Notes under the pieces: model-generated
Seen by the model: the letters and a program-made list of their open reading frames with translations, nothing else
Database searches by the model: none
Told to the model about the DNA's origin: nothing
Assembly: GCA_944372565.1 (NCBI GenBank)
Contig: CALVZR010000120.1
Coordinates: forward strand, 1-44,644
Source of the DNA: an uncultured Clostridia bacterium
GTDB lineage: Bacteria > Bacillota > Clostridia > Christensenellales > Borkfalkiaceae
Direction: 5' to 3'
Length of the DNA stretch: 44,644 bases
Position numbers and translations under genes: made by a program
Shown: in pieces, positions 29,223 to 38,421 of the stretch
How the letters are laid out: every line of letters begins with the position of its first letter
Position numbering within the stretch: the stretch's first letter is position 1

Positions 29223-30521
29223 TTAAAGGACCTCGATCCCGGCGAATTCGTTTTTCAATACGATCGCGCTCCCCGCCTCGACCTTTTTCCCCGCCACGAT
29301 CATATTTTCGAGCGTTACGCGCGAAACGCGGCGGGTTTCGTCCTGCCCCAGCACCACGCCGCAGCCGTGCACGGGCGTGCGGCAGACGATGTTTTTCATC
29401 CCGATGTTTTCAATCGATTTTCCCACCGTGCTCGCATACGCCTCGGTAAAGCGGAAACTGAACGGGCGGCCGTATTCGATGCGGTCAATCTCGATGTCTT
29501 TCCAAAAAATGTTCCGTATAACGGCGTTATCCGCGGCGAAGATCGCCATCACGCCCTGATACAGTTCGTGGTATTCTTTATGTTCGAGCACGCGTATGTT
29601 TTCAAATACGATGTTTTCGTATATGTTTTCCGCCGCGGGGTCGGATTCCGGGCCGATGAGCATACTGTGGGCGCAGTCCCCCCAGAGGATGCAGTTTTTC
29701 ATAGAAATGTCGCGGCAGTCCCCCGCGATCTCCCCCGCTTTCGCCTTTACGGAAATATTGTCGTCGTAATTGCGCAAAAAGCAGTTTTCTATGCGCACGT
29801 GCGAGGACGCGCAGATGTCCAGCCCGTCGCTGTTCCTGGCATAGCAGATCTGCTTTACGTTTTCGATCTTCACGTTTTCGCAGCCGATGCAGCAAAGCGT
29901 CCAGGAAGGGGAATCGAGCATAAACACGTCCTCGATCACGAGGTCTTTGCAATGTTTCGCGCAGAAGAGCATTTCGCGCGGCTTGGTATCGTCGTGCTCA
30001 AAATCCGAACCGCACAGCACGCCGTAGCCGCACACGCGGATGCCGTTTCCCTGCGCCTTCACCACGCCGCGCACATACGCGCCCTCTTCGAGATAGAGCG
30101 TTTGCCCTTCTTTTAATTCAATCACGCCCGCGTCGTGTTCGCCCTCGGGAAAGGCGATCACGTCCCCGCGCGGGGAATATTCCTTCTTCTGCTCCGCAAA
30201 CACGTGCAGGTTGCCGAAAAGATCGCCGTCGAACTCCACGGAAAATTTCGCGGGCGCGGCGAGCGTGAGGCGCACTTCCCCGTTTTTGAAAACGAAATCC
30301 GTTTCGGGGCGCACGCGCGCGCTCTTTGCGGGAAAGTTCGGGCGCACGGTGATTTCGGCGGGCGCGGCGAAGTCGTGCGAAAAGAGGCACGCCCCCGCGT
30401 CCACGATGTCGAAATAGCGCTCTCCCCCGAAAAAATAAGCGTTTTTCACGGGGGCGCGCAGCACTTTCTTCTCTTCTCCGTTCACAAAAACGGAGTAGCG
30501 TTTCGTATAGATCTCTTTCAT
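29223..30521 (-). CDS. GH28-like beta-helix glycosidase, paralogue 2
   Basis: 432 residues with the same layout as the next gene: 'YSVFVNGEEKKVLRAPVKNA' near the N-terminus, then beta-helix with 'NSDGLD' (230-235) and 'NYDDNISVKA' (251-260), and 'WGDCAHSMLIGPES' in place of a Gly-His-Gly motif. The first Thr of NTDG is Ser here. The pair has diverged strongly, so they may hydrolyse different linkages or have different roles. No signal peptide. Its start overlaps the GH38 gene's stop by 4 bp, so translation is coupled. Confidence 0.75.
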   Translation of the reverse strand: MKEIYTKRYSVFVNGEEKKVLRAPVKNAYFFGGERYFDIVDAGACLFSHDFAAPAEITVRPNFPAKSARVRPETDFVFKNGEVRLTLAAPAKFSVEFDGDLFGNLHVFAEQKKEYSPRGDVIAFPEGEHDAGVIELKEGQTLYLEEGAYVRGVVKAQGNGIRVCGYGVLCGSDFEHDDTKPREMLFCAKHCKDLVIEDVFMLDSPSWTLCCIGCENVKIENVKQICYARNSDGLDICASSHVRIENCFLRNYDDNISVKAKAGEIAGDCRDISMKNCILWGDCAHSMLIGPESDPAAENIYENIVFENIRVLEHKEYHELYQGVMAIFAADNAVIRNIFWKDIEIDRIEYGRPFSFRFTEAYASTVGKSIENIGMKNIVCRTPVHGCGVVLGQDETRRVSRVTLENMIVAGKKVEAGSAIVLKNEFAGIEVL

Positions 30522-33514
30522 CTTTCTACTTTGAACGTAAGAATCTCAAAGGGTTTGAACGCCGCCCCGAACGCCCTGCCCGAAAGCGGGAGTTCTTCGA
30601 TGACGTTTTCCATCAGGTCGCAGAGATACGCCTTTTTCGCGTCGAACCCGAGGTTGAAATGCGCGTTTGTCCGTTTGCCGAACGCTTCGTAAGCGCGCAG
30701 GACGATCGCGTTTCCGTCCTCCGCCCTCTTCACGGTTTCCATAATCACGCCCTCTTCCTCGGCGCACGCGAGGGAATAGCTTTCGGGCAAAACGCCGCCG
30801 TGTTTTCCGGTCTTTACGGCGCAGAGGGGCACATTGAAAACGTATGCCTCCCTTAAAACGCCCGCTTCCCTGTAATCGCCGATATGCGGGAGCAGCGCGC
30901 AGCCGAAGGTGTGCCGCCCTTTATCCGAATCGGGGTTGGGGTAGGTTGCCGCTTTGAGCAAAGACAGCGTCATCACGCCGTTTTTGACGGAATAGCCGTA
31001 TTTGCAGTCGCTCAGCAGGCTCACGCCGTAGCCGTATTCGGAATAATCCGCAAACTTGTGTGCGCACACTTCGAACATAGCGGTATCCCAGCTGGTGTTG
31101 TTCGTGGCGTTCCGCCGCGCCGCGCCGAACTGGATGTCGTACGTCGCGTAATCCGAGCGGATATCCACGGGGAACTCGTTTTTCAAGAGGATGTGCTCTT
31201 CCTTCCAGTCCACGTCGAACAAAAAGTCGATGCGCGGCGAACGCGCGTGCAGTTTTATCGTTTCCGAGATCGTCGATTTGCCGAACGCATAGGTGATTTT
31301 CACGCCCGCGCTCTCCCCTTCCGAAACGATCTCCGCGCTCTGCACCTTATCCACGGGCCAGGGCTTGTCGCGGTAGTAATCGCTCAGCTCCCACGCGTCG
31401 TAATCGTAGGGATAATCTTCGTAGGCCACCAGCCCCGCGGGCGCGCTCAGCACTTCGCGGCGGGCGCGCTTGTCGTAAAGGGATACGATGCGGTACGTTT
31501 CATCGAAAGTGATCTCGTAGCAGTCGTTTTCCAGTTTCTTCCCGTCGCACACCGGCGCGGCGGCGGCACGGGGCTGCACGACTTTCCAGCCCTTGGCGGG
31601 CACGTTCTCCGCAAAGATCATCCCGTTTTCCGCCGCGGCATAGCCGCTGTAAACGAAGGAATGCGGGTTGAACACCACATAGCCGCCCTCCGTGTTCACC
31701 GCGGAAACGATGCTTTCCATCGCGCCGCGCGCGAGTTCGCCCACTTCCGAAAGGACGGCGGCATATTCCCTGTCGCACTGTTCGTAAACTTCCTTGATGG
31801 AAGAGCCGGGCAAAATATCGTGGAACTGGTTGTGCAGCACGATCTCCCAGTTTTTATCGAGCGCCCGCTTGGGATACGCCGCGTTTTGCAGCACGCCGTT
31901 CATCACCGAAAGCCACTCGGCGCTTTGCAGCAGGTATTCCGAACGGCGGTTGTTCTTTTTGTTGTTCGCCGCCGAAGTATATGTGCCGCGGTGATATTCG
32001 AAATACAGTTCGCCCGACCACACGGGGAATTTGTTCCCGTGCGCCTTCGCGCGCTCGGCAAAGCGGTCTAAAAAGGCGATCGCGTCGCCCGGTTCGGTCT
32101 TGGGGCAATTGGGGATACCGTAATTCATGCGGCGGATGTTTTCCAAAAACTCGCGGGAAGGTCCGCCGCCGCCGTCGCCCCAGCCGTAGGGCATCATCAC
32201 CTCGTCGGTCATTTCCTTCTGCGCGAAACGCGCCACCGTGCCCGCAACCATCTTCGGTTCGGCAAAGCCTACGTACGTGCAGTAATTCACCGTTGGGTTT
32301 TTGGTCTTTTCCTGCGTGGTGATGAAATACGCGAGCACGCTCGTGCCGTCTATGCCCTTCCAGTAAAAGGAATCGTAGGGCATGCGGTTGGTGTCGTTCC
32401 AGGTGATTTTGGTGGTTACGAAATAATCCACACCGGATTTTTTGAGGATCTGCGGCAGCGCGGCGGAATAGCCGAACACGTCCGGCAGCCACAAAATGCG
32501 GTTATCCGCGCCGAATTCTTCTTTGAAAAAGCGCTTGCCAACGAGGATCTGCCGGACTAAACTTTCGCCGGAAGAGAGGTTGCAGTCCGCCTCCGTCCAC
32601 ATCGCGCCTTCGGGTTCCCATCTGCCCTCCTTCACGCGCTCTTTGAGCTTTTCGTAAAGATAAGGGCATTCTTCCTTGAACATCTGATAGAGCACGGGCT
32701 GGGAAGAAAAGAACTTGAATTCGGGGTACTTGTCCATCAAATCGAGCACGGTGGCAAACGAACGCTGCACCTTTTCGCGCGTTTGCGCGAGCGTCCAGAG
32801 CCAGGCGATATCGATATGCGTGTGGCCGACCATGCACACGCTCGCGCTCGCCCTGCCGCCGTATTTTTCGTAATATTCCTTTCTGAGATATTCCGAAGCC
32901 CGGTCCAGGCTCTCTTCGTACGCCGCGGAATGCACTTCGCGGAAATCCACGAGGTCTATCGCGCGGTTGAGCGCGAGCATGGTATCGGCGTATTCCTTGC
33001 TTTCGGGGTCGGAATAGGAAAGCACGGTAGCGGGAACTTCGAGGTCGAACGCGAGGCGTTCGGACTTCTCGCACACCTCTTCGAGGACGGCGAAGAGCGA
33101 AAGGCGGGCGTCTATCTTCTGCCCGCTGTACGCGTAGAGCATCACATCGCAGTCCTTATCGAGATAAACGTGCGTGTGGTTGGTATCCAGCCCCTGTTTA
33201 AGGCGGCCGTCTATATACGCCATGAGCTGCGGATTGACCGCGTCCCACCCGCCGAGGTTGGTATTGATCTTCAAACGGTAAACCCCTTTCTTTTCGGGAA
33301 GGGTCACATGGAAGGAAAACCAGGCGTGGCTGTCCCACGCGCCGCCCCAGGTGTCGTGTTCGCCGAAGGGGACGAAATCCTTCGTATCGGGCAGTTCGGA
33401 GCCCGATTTATAGCCGCAGGGGCAGTATTTTACCCCAGATACAGGTATAGCCTGCTTTACGGTATATTCGCGAAGCAGGCTAATGTACTTTCCCAATCTT
33501 TCTGAATAATGCAT
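30518..33514 (-). CDS. GH38 alpha-mannosidase
   Basis: 998 residues, full length. Zinc ligands and catalytic residues of GH38 are seen in 'GHTHIDIAWLW' (His233, Asp235), 'LWLPDVFGYS' (Asp345, the nucleophile) and 'HNQFHDILPGSS' (His565); the acid/base region 'GWGDGGGGP' is near 445. The C-terminal half has the beta-sandwich domains of the family. It cuts alpha-mannose residues from N-glycans or similar oligosaccharides, and has no signal peptide, so it acts in the cytoplasm. First gene of the glycosidase operon, driven by the promoter at 33545-33573. AAGGA precedes the ATG. Confidence 0.93.
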   Translation of the reverse strand: MHYSERLGKYISLLREYTVKQAIPVSGVKYCPCGYKSGSELPDTKDFVPFGEHDTWGGAWDSHAWFSFHVTLPEKKGVYRLKINTNLGGWDAVNPQLMAYIDGRLKQGLDTNHTHVYLDKDCDVMLYAYSGQKIDARLSLFAVLEEVCEKSERLAFDLEVPATVLSYSDPESKEYADTMLALNRAIDLVDFREVHSAAYEESLDRASEYLRKEYYEKYGGRASASVCMVGHTHIDIAWLWTLAQTREKVQRSFATVLDLMDKYPEFKFFSSQPVLYQMFKEECPYLYEKLKERVKEGRWEPEGAMWTEADCNLSSGESLVRQILVGKRFFKEEFGADNRILWLPDVFGYSAALPQILKKSGVDYFVTTKITWNDTNRMPYDSFYWKGIDGTSVLAYFITTQEKTKNPTVNYCTYVGFAEPKMVAGTVARFAQKEMTDEVMMPYGWGDGGGGPSREFLENIRRMNYGIPNCPKTEPGDAIAFLDRFAERAKAHGNKFPVWSGELYFEYHRGTYTSAANNKKNNRRSEYLLQSAEWLSVMNGVLQNAAYPKRALDKNWEIVLHNQFHDILPGSSIKEVYEQCDREYAAVLSEVGELARGAMESIVSAVNTEGGYVVFNPHSFVYSGYAAAENGMIFAENVPAKGWKVVQPRAAAAPVCDGKKLENDCYEITFDETYRIVSLYDKRARREVLSAPAGLVAYEDYPYDYDAWELSDYYRDKPWPVDKVQSAEIVSEGESAGVKITYAFGKSTISETIKLHARSPRIDFLFDVDWKEEHILLKNEFPVDIRSDYATYDIQFGAARRNATNNTSWDTAMFEVCAHKFADYSEYGYGVSLLSDCKYGYSVKNGVMTLSLLKAATYPNPDSDKGRHTFGCALLPHIGDYREAGVLREAYVFNVPLCAVKTGKHGGVLPESYSLACAEEEGVIMETVKRAEDGNAIVLRAYEAFGKRTNAHFNLGFDAKKAYLCDLMENVIEELPLSGRAFGAAFKPFEILTFKVER

Positions 33515-33544
33515 TGCGGTTGATCCTTATCGATTTTTTACTTC

Positions 33545-33573
33545 ATTATAAAGGATAAAAATGTCGTTGTCAA
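33545..33573 (-). promoter_or_regulatory. Consensus sigma-A promoter for the GH38 operon
   Basis: On the minus strand TTGACA (33573-33568) and TATAAT (33550-33545), both perfect, are 17 bp apart. Transcription would start near 33538, 24 bp before the ATG. It drives the mannosidase, beta-helix and fucosidase genes. Confidence 0.88.
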
Positions 33574-33582
33574 TCCCTTTTT

Positions 33583-33613
33583 TTCCGCGGAAGAAACTTT
33601 TTCTTCCGCGGAA
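33583..33613. promoter_or_regulatory. Twin palindromes upstream of the GH38 promoter, probable operator
   Basis: The perfect palindrome TTCCGCGGAA occurs at 33583-33592 and 33604-33613, 21 bp centre to centre, exactly two helical turns, ending 10 bp from the -35 box. Together they can also form an 11-bp hairpin, but no T-run follows on the transcribed strand, so it does not look like a terminator. A dimeric regulator is the simplest reading. Confidence 0.6.
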
Positions 33614-33638
33614 GGGAAAAGGATTTTCGATTGATCTT

Positions 33639-36600
33639 TTACTGCTGATTCCACTCCTGCACGGTGCCGGTGCCGCCTTTCGCAAACTGAATGGTCGTAT
33701 CGTTGCTGTATGCAGTACAATTCGTGAACACGGGCGTATATCCCGTCATATCGCCGAATGCGGAAACTTCTGTTACCGGACGGGGAGAACCGTTATACGT
33801 GTCCGTATTAATGTCTTCCGGAATATTTACATAAACAGTAACATCCATAAAAGAACTTGCTTGCAAATTGCTCGTCAATGCGCCGCCGGACCAATTGATA
33901 TCCATACTTTGTGCAGTATATAACGTCCACGTTGTTGAAAGGGTTACGGTCGCTTGAATATTTTGCAACACGCTGTTTCCGGTGATCACCCAACCGAACA
34001 CGCCGCCCCAGGTGCCTACCGTACCTTCAATGACGATATCCTTCACGGCAGCGCCGTCGAGCCCCTGGAACAAACGGCTCTGCAAATTACTGAGCGTATG
34101 GCCGTTTCCGTCAAAAACGCCGCTGAAATTACTTGCATGATAGATTACAGTCTGTTCAAAATTGGATGTGAGCGCAATATCGTTTGCTAACATATACCAT
34201 TTCGAATAATAAGACGGATCCGCATACATCGCCGTAAAATCATCGGTTGTGCTCAAAAAGCTATCGTAAACCGTAATATCAAACACATGCAGCTGTCCGT
34301 CGGAAACAGCGTAAATGAACACGTTTCCGTGCGCAACGGCAGTAACAAGCCCCGTTTCGCTTACCGTGGCGATTTCGGGATTTGCGGAGGTGTAGGAAAC
34401 TTCCGTCCCCTCCACGGAGAGCTGCGCGGTATTCGTCTGCCCTGCCGTTACGCTCAGGTTTTCAAAAGGCGTTTGCTGCACGGTGCCCGTGGAGTTCACA
34501 AGTTGCGAACTCTGCACGCCCGCCGCGAAATTCACCCGTGTATCACTGCTGTATGCAACGCAGTTTTCAAAGGTAACGACGCCGTTTTGCGAAAGAGAAA
34601 CCATACCGAAAGCCGACATCATCTCTACCGTAAAGGTATTTCCCGAAGTATCCGTGGAGATCAATTGATTATCGGGGATATTCACATAAACCGTTACGTT
34701 GCGGAGCGTGCCGTTGTTTATGATATTGTAAACCCCGCCCGCGGCTCTCGTAAACCAACTCACCGCGTCGCCGTTTGCCACCGTCTGCGTTATTTTCACG
34801 CTTACGGTCACATTTTCCACAAGACCGCCCGCCATGGAATCGCCGAGCACACCTGCCCAAGCGTCCACCGCGGCGCTCTCGATATTCAGGTTGCGTATAA
34901 TGCCCCCTTCGACCATGTTGACCATCAAGCGGTGTGTCAGCCCGCGAAGCGTATAACCGCCCCCGTCGAACACGCCGGCAAATCCGTGCGATGCATCGTA
35001 AATCACTCTGGATTCATAATCGGTAGTCAGCGTAACATCCGCCGTCATCTTATACCAATTATCGAAATAAACGGGATTTTCCGCCGTTCCCGCGGGAAGT
35101 CCCGCCAACGTTTCGTACATCGTACCGAAATCGGCGTCGTTTGTCAGGAACATGTCGTACACCGTCACGGTGAAATCGCAGGTAAATCCCCTGTACGAAG
35201 CGGTGATTACCGCTTCTCCGTGCCCCACGGCTGTGATGTTACCGTTGTCGTCCACCGTGGCGATCTCGTCGTCGGAAGAGCTCCACGCGATACCCGAAAC
35301 GACAGGCTCGCCGTTATCTTCCGCGTTCACCGCGGCTTGCGCCGTACCCGTCTGCCCGGAAGTTAAACTCAAATCGAATTCGGTAGCGGAAGTCGCCTCC
35401 ATGCTCACGTCTGCGGGCATATAGTACAGTTTGAGCACCAACGCCCCGTCGAGCGTAACGACGCCGCTCGTCACGTTGCCCGAATAGCCCTCGTTGAAAG
35501 CGTAGCCTTCGATCTCGATGGGCTCCGCAGTCACGGTCTTGTTATAAAGACCGCTCAGCACCTGCGCTTCGCCGTACAGTTCATATCCCGAATCGCCGTA
35601 GATATAATGTTCTACCGTATAATTTGCGTTCCATGCCTGCACGGTGCCGTTATCTTCGCCGAGCGTGAACTGAATGGAGGTATCATTGCTGTATGCCGCG
35701 CAGTTCGTGAACGTCGCCGCGCCTACATGATCGGTCACATTACCGAACGCGGAGATCTCGGAAACAGGACGAGTAATGCCTTCCGGATAAGTCGTCGTGA
35801 TAATATCTGCCGGGATATCCGTATAAACTGTAACGTTTGTAAAGGTTCCGCTGTAAATATAGTTTGCCAAAGCACCTAACGGTCTGCTGGTATAATTCGT
35901 CGTGTGGTAATTCCCGTAAGAAGTTAAAAGAGTAAGTCTAACTTCCACATCTTCGATTATGCTGTTTTCAATCGAATCGCCGAACAGCCCGGACCAAGAA
36001 CTCATCGAACCGTTGACTTTCAAATTGCGGATCGTTGCTCCGTTCAAACCGTTGAAAATACGGCTGCCAACGTTATTTAGCGTATATCCGCCGCCGTCAA
36101 ACACTCCGTTAAATGCAACGATGGGACGATTCGTCGCAATAACGACTTCCTGCACGCCCCACGTGGGATCGGTGATCGTGATATTATCTTTCATCAAATA
36201 CCAGGAATCTTCATAACCCCATTTGAATGCATCTTCGCTGCCGACATTACTGTACATGGAAAGGAAGTCCGCCTCGGTTATGATATACCGCGTATATACC
36301 GTTACTTCAAAGGCATACGCCGCGCCCATATAGTTCGCGCGGATATACGTCTTGCCGCCTTTCAGTCCGGTAACGAGCCCGCTTGCGTTTACGGATGCAA
36401 TCGCATCGTCGTCGCTCGTCCATACGATCGTCGCGTTGTCCACGGGCGAGTCTCCGCGCATTGCCTTTGCGGAAAGCTGCCAGGTATTGCCCTGTTCCTC
36501 CGCCGCCGAAAGCACTTCGCTCGTTTCGCCCATATCCGTGACGATCTCCAGATCGTTCCAGGTATAATACAGTTTGAGCACGAGCGTTCCTTCAAGATCC

Positions 36601-38345
36601 ACAACGCCGCTCTTTACGTTCATGCCGTATTCGGAGGCGAATACCAAGCCGTCTATCGCCATTTCTTCGGCGGTAGCCGTCTTATTATACAGCCCCTGCA
36701 GTTCTTCGGTTTTCTGCAAAGTGAAATCTGTTCCGTCCTCGTTGGGGACATAGTGTTCCACTTTGTAATCGCCATACCAGCCCTGCACCGCACCCGTGCA
36801 GTTCACGAACTGGTTTTCCTGCGCGCCCGCTGCGAACTGGATAGAAGTGTCGTTCGCAAAAACGGAACAGTTTTCAAAAGTCGCAGTGCCGCTGCCGTTC
36901 CCGAATGCGGAAATCCCCGCCACATCGAAATACTGCGCTACGTCGGTATTCGGGAATTGGTTGATATTGTCGGGAATATCGACATAAAGCGTTACGTTCC
37001 TGAGAGTGCCTCCCTCCGCATAATTGAACAAAGCGCCGGCGGCCCTTCTAAAATACTGCCCGGCTAACGCCGTATTTGCGGATTCTGTCTGTTTTAGCGT
37101 AACCGTCGCTTCCACGTTTTCCACAAGTCCATCTGACATGAAGTCTCCGAACACGCCGCCCCACAGCTGCAATGCGGCATTTAATTTCAGGTTGCGTATC
37201 GTTCCGCCGTTCAGACCGGAAAACAGCCGTACCTGTACGCCGTTTATCGTATGTCCGCCGCCGTCCAGCACGCCCTCAAACTGCGGTTCGCCGAAAATCG
37301 TCTGTACCTGATAATCTGCATTGTGATCGTCCGTAAACGTGATATCGTCTGTCAGCAGATACCAGCCCGTAAGGTCTTTTTCGGTGACATTGTAAAGACC
37401 GTCTCCCACGTTTTCCACGTCATACATGTCTGTATAGATCGCCCCGAATTCATCCGCCGTGGCAATATAATTCGTCCACACCGTCACTTCGCAGGAAACG
37501 CTGCCGATGTCGTAAGACGCGGTGATCGTTGCCGTGCCGTGTCCGACCGCCGTAACGACGCCGTTTTCGTTTACCGTGGCGACCGTTTCATCGGAAGAAC
37601 TCCACACGATCTCGCCCGCGGGGATATCGGTTTCGCCGTCGTCCGTCGTTTCCTTCACCGTAGCGGTGATCGTGACGGTTTTATCCTCGTCGTCCGCGGA
37701 AAGCGAAAGATCCTCTTCGTCCGAAGAGATCTCAAACGAGAGATCGCGCAGCACGGTTACGGTGAACGTTGCCAAAACGGGATCGCCATCTTCGGGCGTA
37801 TAGGTGACCGTGATGGTCGCCTGCCCTGCGCTCACCGCCGTCACTTCGCCCGTCGTTTCGTTTACCGCGGCGATCTCGGGAGCGGAAGAGGAGAAGGAAA
37901 ACGTTGCGCCCTCCACGCGGTCGCTGCCGTATTTCAGAACGGGGCGGATGGTATAGGCATCCTCCCGCTCGAGGTTGACGCCCGCGCCGTCCTCTTCAAA
38001 GCTCAGCGAATAGGTGCCGTCGAGCGAAGTGTCGCGTTCCACGCGGACGGTCACGCTCGCGCTCTGCCCTTCCGCGCTCGCCGTGATCACCGCGGAGCCT
38101 TCCGCCACCGCAGTGACCAGCCCCGTAGCGCTCACCGTGGCGTTCGCCTCCGAAGAGGAACTCCACGTAACGGTTTCGCTGCTGTTCGTGTTCACTTCGA
38201 GCTGGAGGGTTTCGCCCTCTGTCAAAGTGCGTTCCGCCGCGCCCTCGATCGAAATGGTGATCGGGGTGCGGTTGTCGTTGCACGCCGCCGCGCCGACCGC
38301 ACACGCGATCACCAGCGACAGCAGTACGTAAAGTAATTTTTTCAT
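33639..38345 (-). CDS. Large surface protein with Big2, beta-helix and MucBP-like repeats (putative lipoprotein)
   Basis: 1568 residues. A signal peptide (MKKLLYVLLSLVIACAVGAA) ends near Cys22 or Cys15, neither a perfect lipobox. Three Big2 (Ig-like) domains (about 28-290, each with 'WSSS..E.ATV...G.VTAV..G.A.ITA') precede four repeat units starting near residues 298, 695, 1068 and 1368. Each unit opens with a short 'T..DF..MY' linker and contains a GLUG-like beta-helix ('GVFDGGGYTLNN', 'WSGLFGDS', 'DTSIQF') before the next Big2. MucBP-like segments ('YTVEHYIYGDSGYELYG' and 'LVLKLYY') lie at about 525-595 and 911-975. No LPXTG motif. It is probably an adhesin or glycan-binding protein. AAGGAGGGAGG precedes the ATG; the 76-bp upstream gap has no clear terminator. 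Confidence 0.85.
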   Translation of the reverse strand: MKKLLYVLLSLVIACAVGAAACNDNRTPITISIEGAAERTLTEGETLQLEVNTNSSETVTWSSSSEANATVSATGLVTAVAEGSAVITASAEGQSASVTVRVERDTSLDGTYSLSFEEDGAGVNLEREDAYTIRPVLKYGSDRVEGATFSFSSSAPEIAAVNETTGEVTAVSAGQATITVTYTPEDGDPVLATFTVTVLRDLSFEISSDEEDLSLSADDEDKTVTITATVKETTDDGETDIPAGEIVWSSSDETVATVNENGVVTAVGHGTATITASYDIGSVSCEVTVWTNYIATADEFGAIYTDMYDVENVGDGLYNVTEKDLTGWYLLTDDITFTDDHNADYQVQTIFGEPQFEGVLDGGGHTINGVQVRLFSGLNGGTIRNLKLNAALQLWGGVFGDFMSDGLVENVEATVTLKQTESANTALAGQYFRRAAGALFNYAEGGTLRNVTLYVDIPDNINQFPNTDVAQYFDVAGISAFGNGSGTATFENCSVFANDTSIQFAAGAQENQFVNCTGAVQGWYGDYKVEHYVPNEDGTDFTLQKTEELQGLYNKTATAEEMAIDGLVFASEYGMNVKSGVVDLEGTLVLKLYYTWNDLEIVTDMGETSEVLSAAEEQGNTWQLSAKAMRGDSPVDNATIVWTSDDDAIASVNASGLVTGLKGGKTYIRANYMGAAYAFEVTVYTRYIITEADFLSMYSNVGSEDAFKWGYEDSWYLMKDNITITDPTWGVQEVVIATNRPIVAFNGVFDGGGYTLNNVGSRIFNGLNGATIRNLKVNGSMSSWSGLFGDSIENSIIEDVEVRLTLLTSYGNYHTTNYTSRPLGALANYIYSGTFTNVTVYTDIPADIITTTYPEGITRPVSEISAFGNVTDHVGAATFTNCAAYSNDTSIQFTLGEDNGTVQAWNANYTVEHYIYGDSGYELYGEAQVLSGLYNKTVTAEPIEIEGYAFNEGYSGNVTSGVVTLDGALVLKLYYMPADVSMEATSATEFDLSLTSGQTGTAQAAVNAEDNGEPVVSGIAWSSSDDEIATVDDNGNITAVGHGEAVITASYRGFTCDFTVTVYDMFLTNDADFGTMYETLAGLPAGTAENPVYFDNWYKMTADVTLTTDYESRVIYDASHGFAGVFDGGGYTLRGLTHRLMVNMVEGGIIRNLNIESAAVDAWAGVLGDSMAGGLVENVTVSVKITQTVANGDAVSWFTRAAGGVYNIINNGTLRNVTVYVNIPDNQLISTDTSGNTFTVEMMSAFGMVSLSQNGVVTFENCVAYSSDTRVNFAAGVQSSQLVNSTGTVQQTPFENLSVTAGQTNTAQLSVEGTEVSYTSANPEIATVSETGLVTAVAHGNVFIYAVSDGQLHVFDITVYDSFLSTTDDFTAMYADPSYYSKWYMLANDIALTSNFEQTVIYHASNFSGVFDGNGHTLSNLQSRLFQGLDGAAVKDIVIEGTVGTWGGVFGWVITGNSVLQNIQATVTLSTTWTLYTAQSMDINWSGGALTSNLQASSFMDVTVYVNIPEDINTDTYNGSPRPVTEVSAFGDMTGYTPVFTNCTAYSNDTTIQFAKGGTGTVQEWNQQ

Positions 38346-38421
38346 CTACCTCCCTCCTTGATTAAAGATTCTCAAGTATCTTTTCTCCGCCTCTCCGCCG
38401 CTGCGGGAAAAGGCGGTTTTT

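Noticed and set aside
27682..29226. A 514-codon plus-strand open frame opposite the beta-helix gene
   Set aside because: It mirrors the real minus-strand gene with GH28-type motifs and has no recognisable domain or ribosome binding site.
33583..33613. Terminator between the large surface protein and the GH38 gene
   Set aside because: The hairpin is strong but followed by A-rich, not T-rich, sequence on the transcribed strand, and the two palindromes fit an operator better.
38380..38421. Terminator-like repeat (GGCGG with T6) upstream of the large surface protein
   Set aside because: The T-run is on the plus strand, where no gene ends; on the minus strand there is only a weak stem without T-run.
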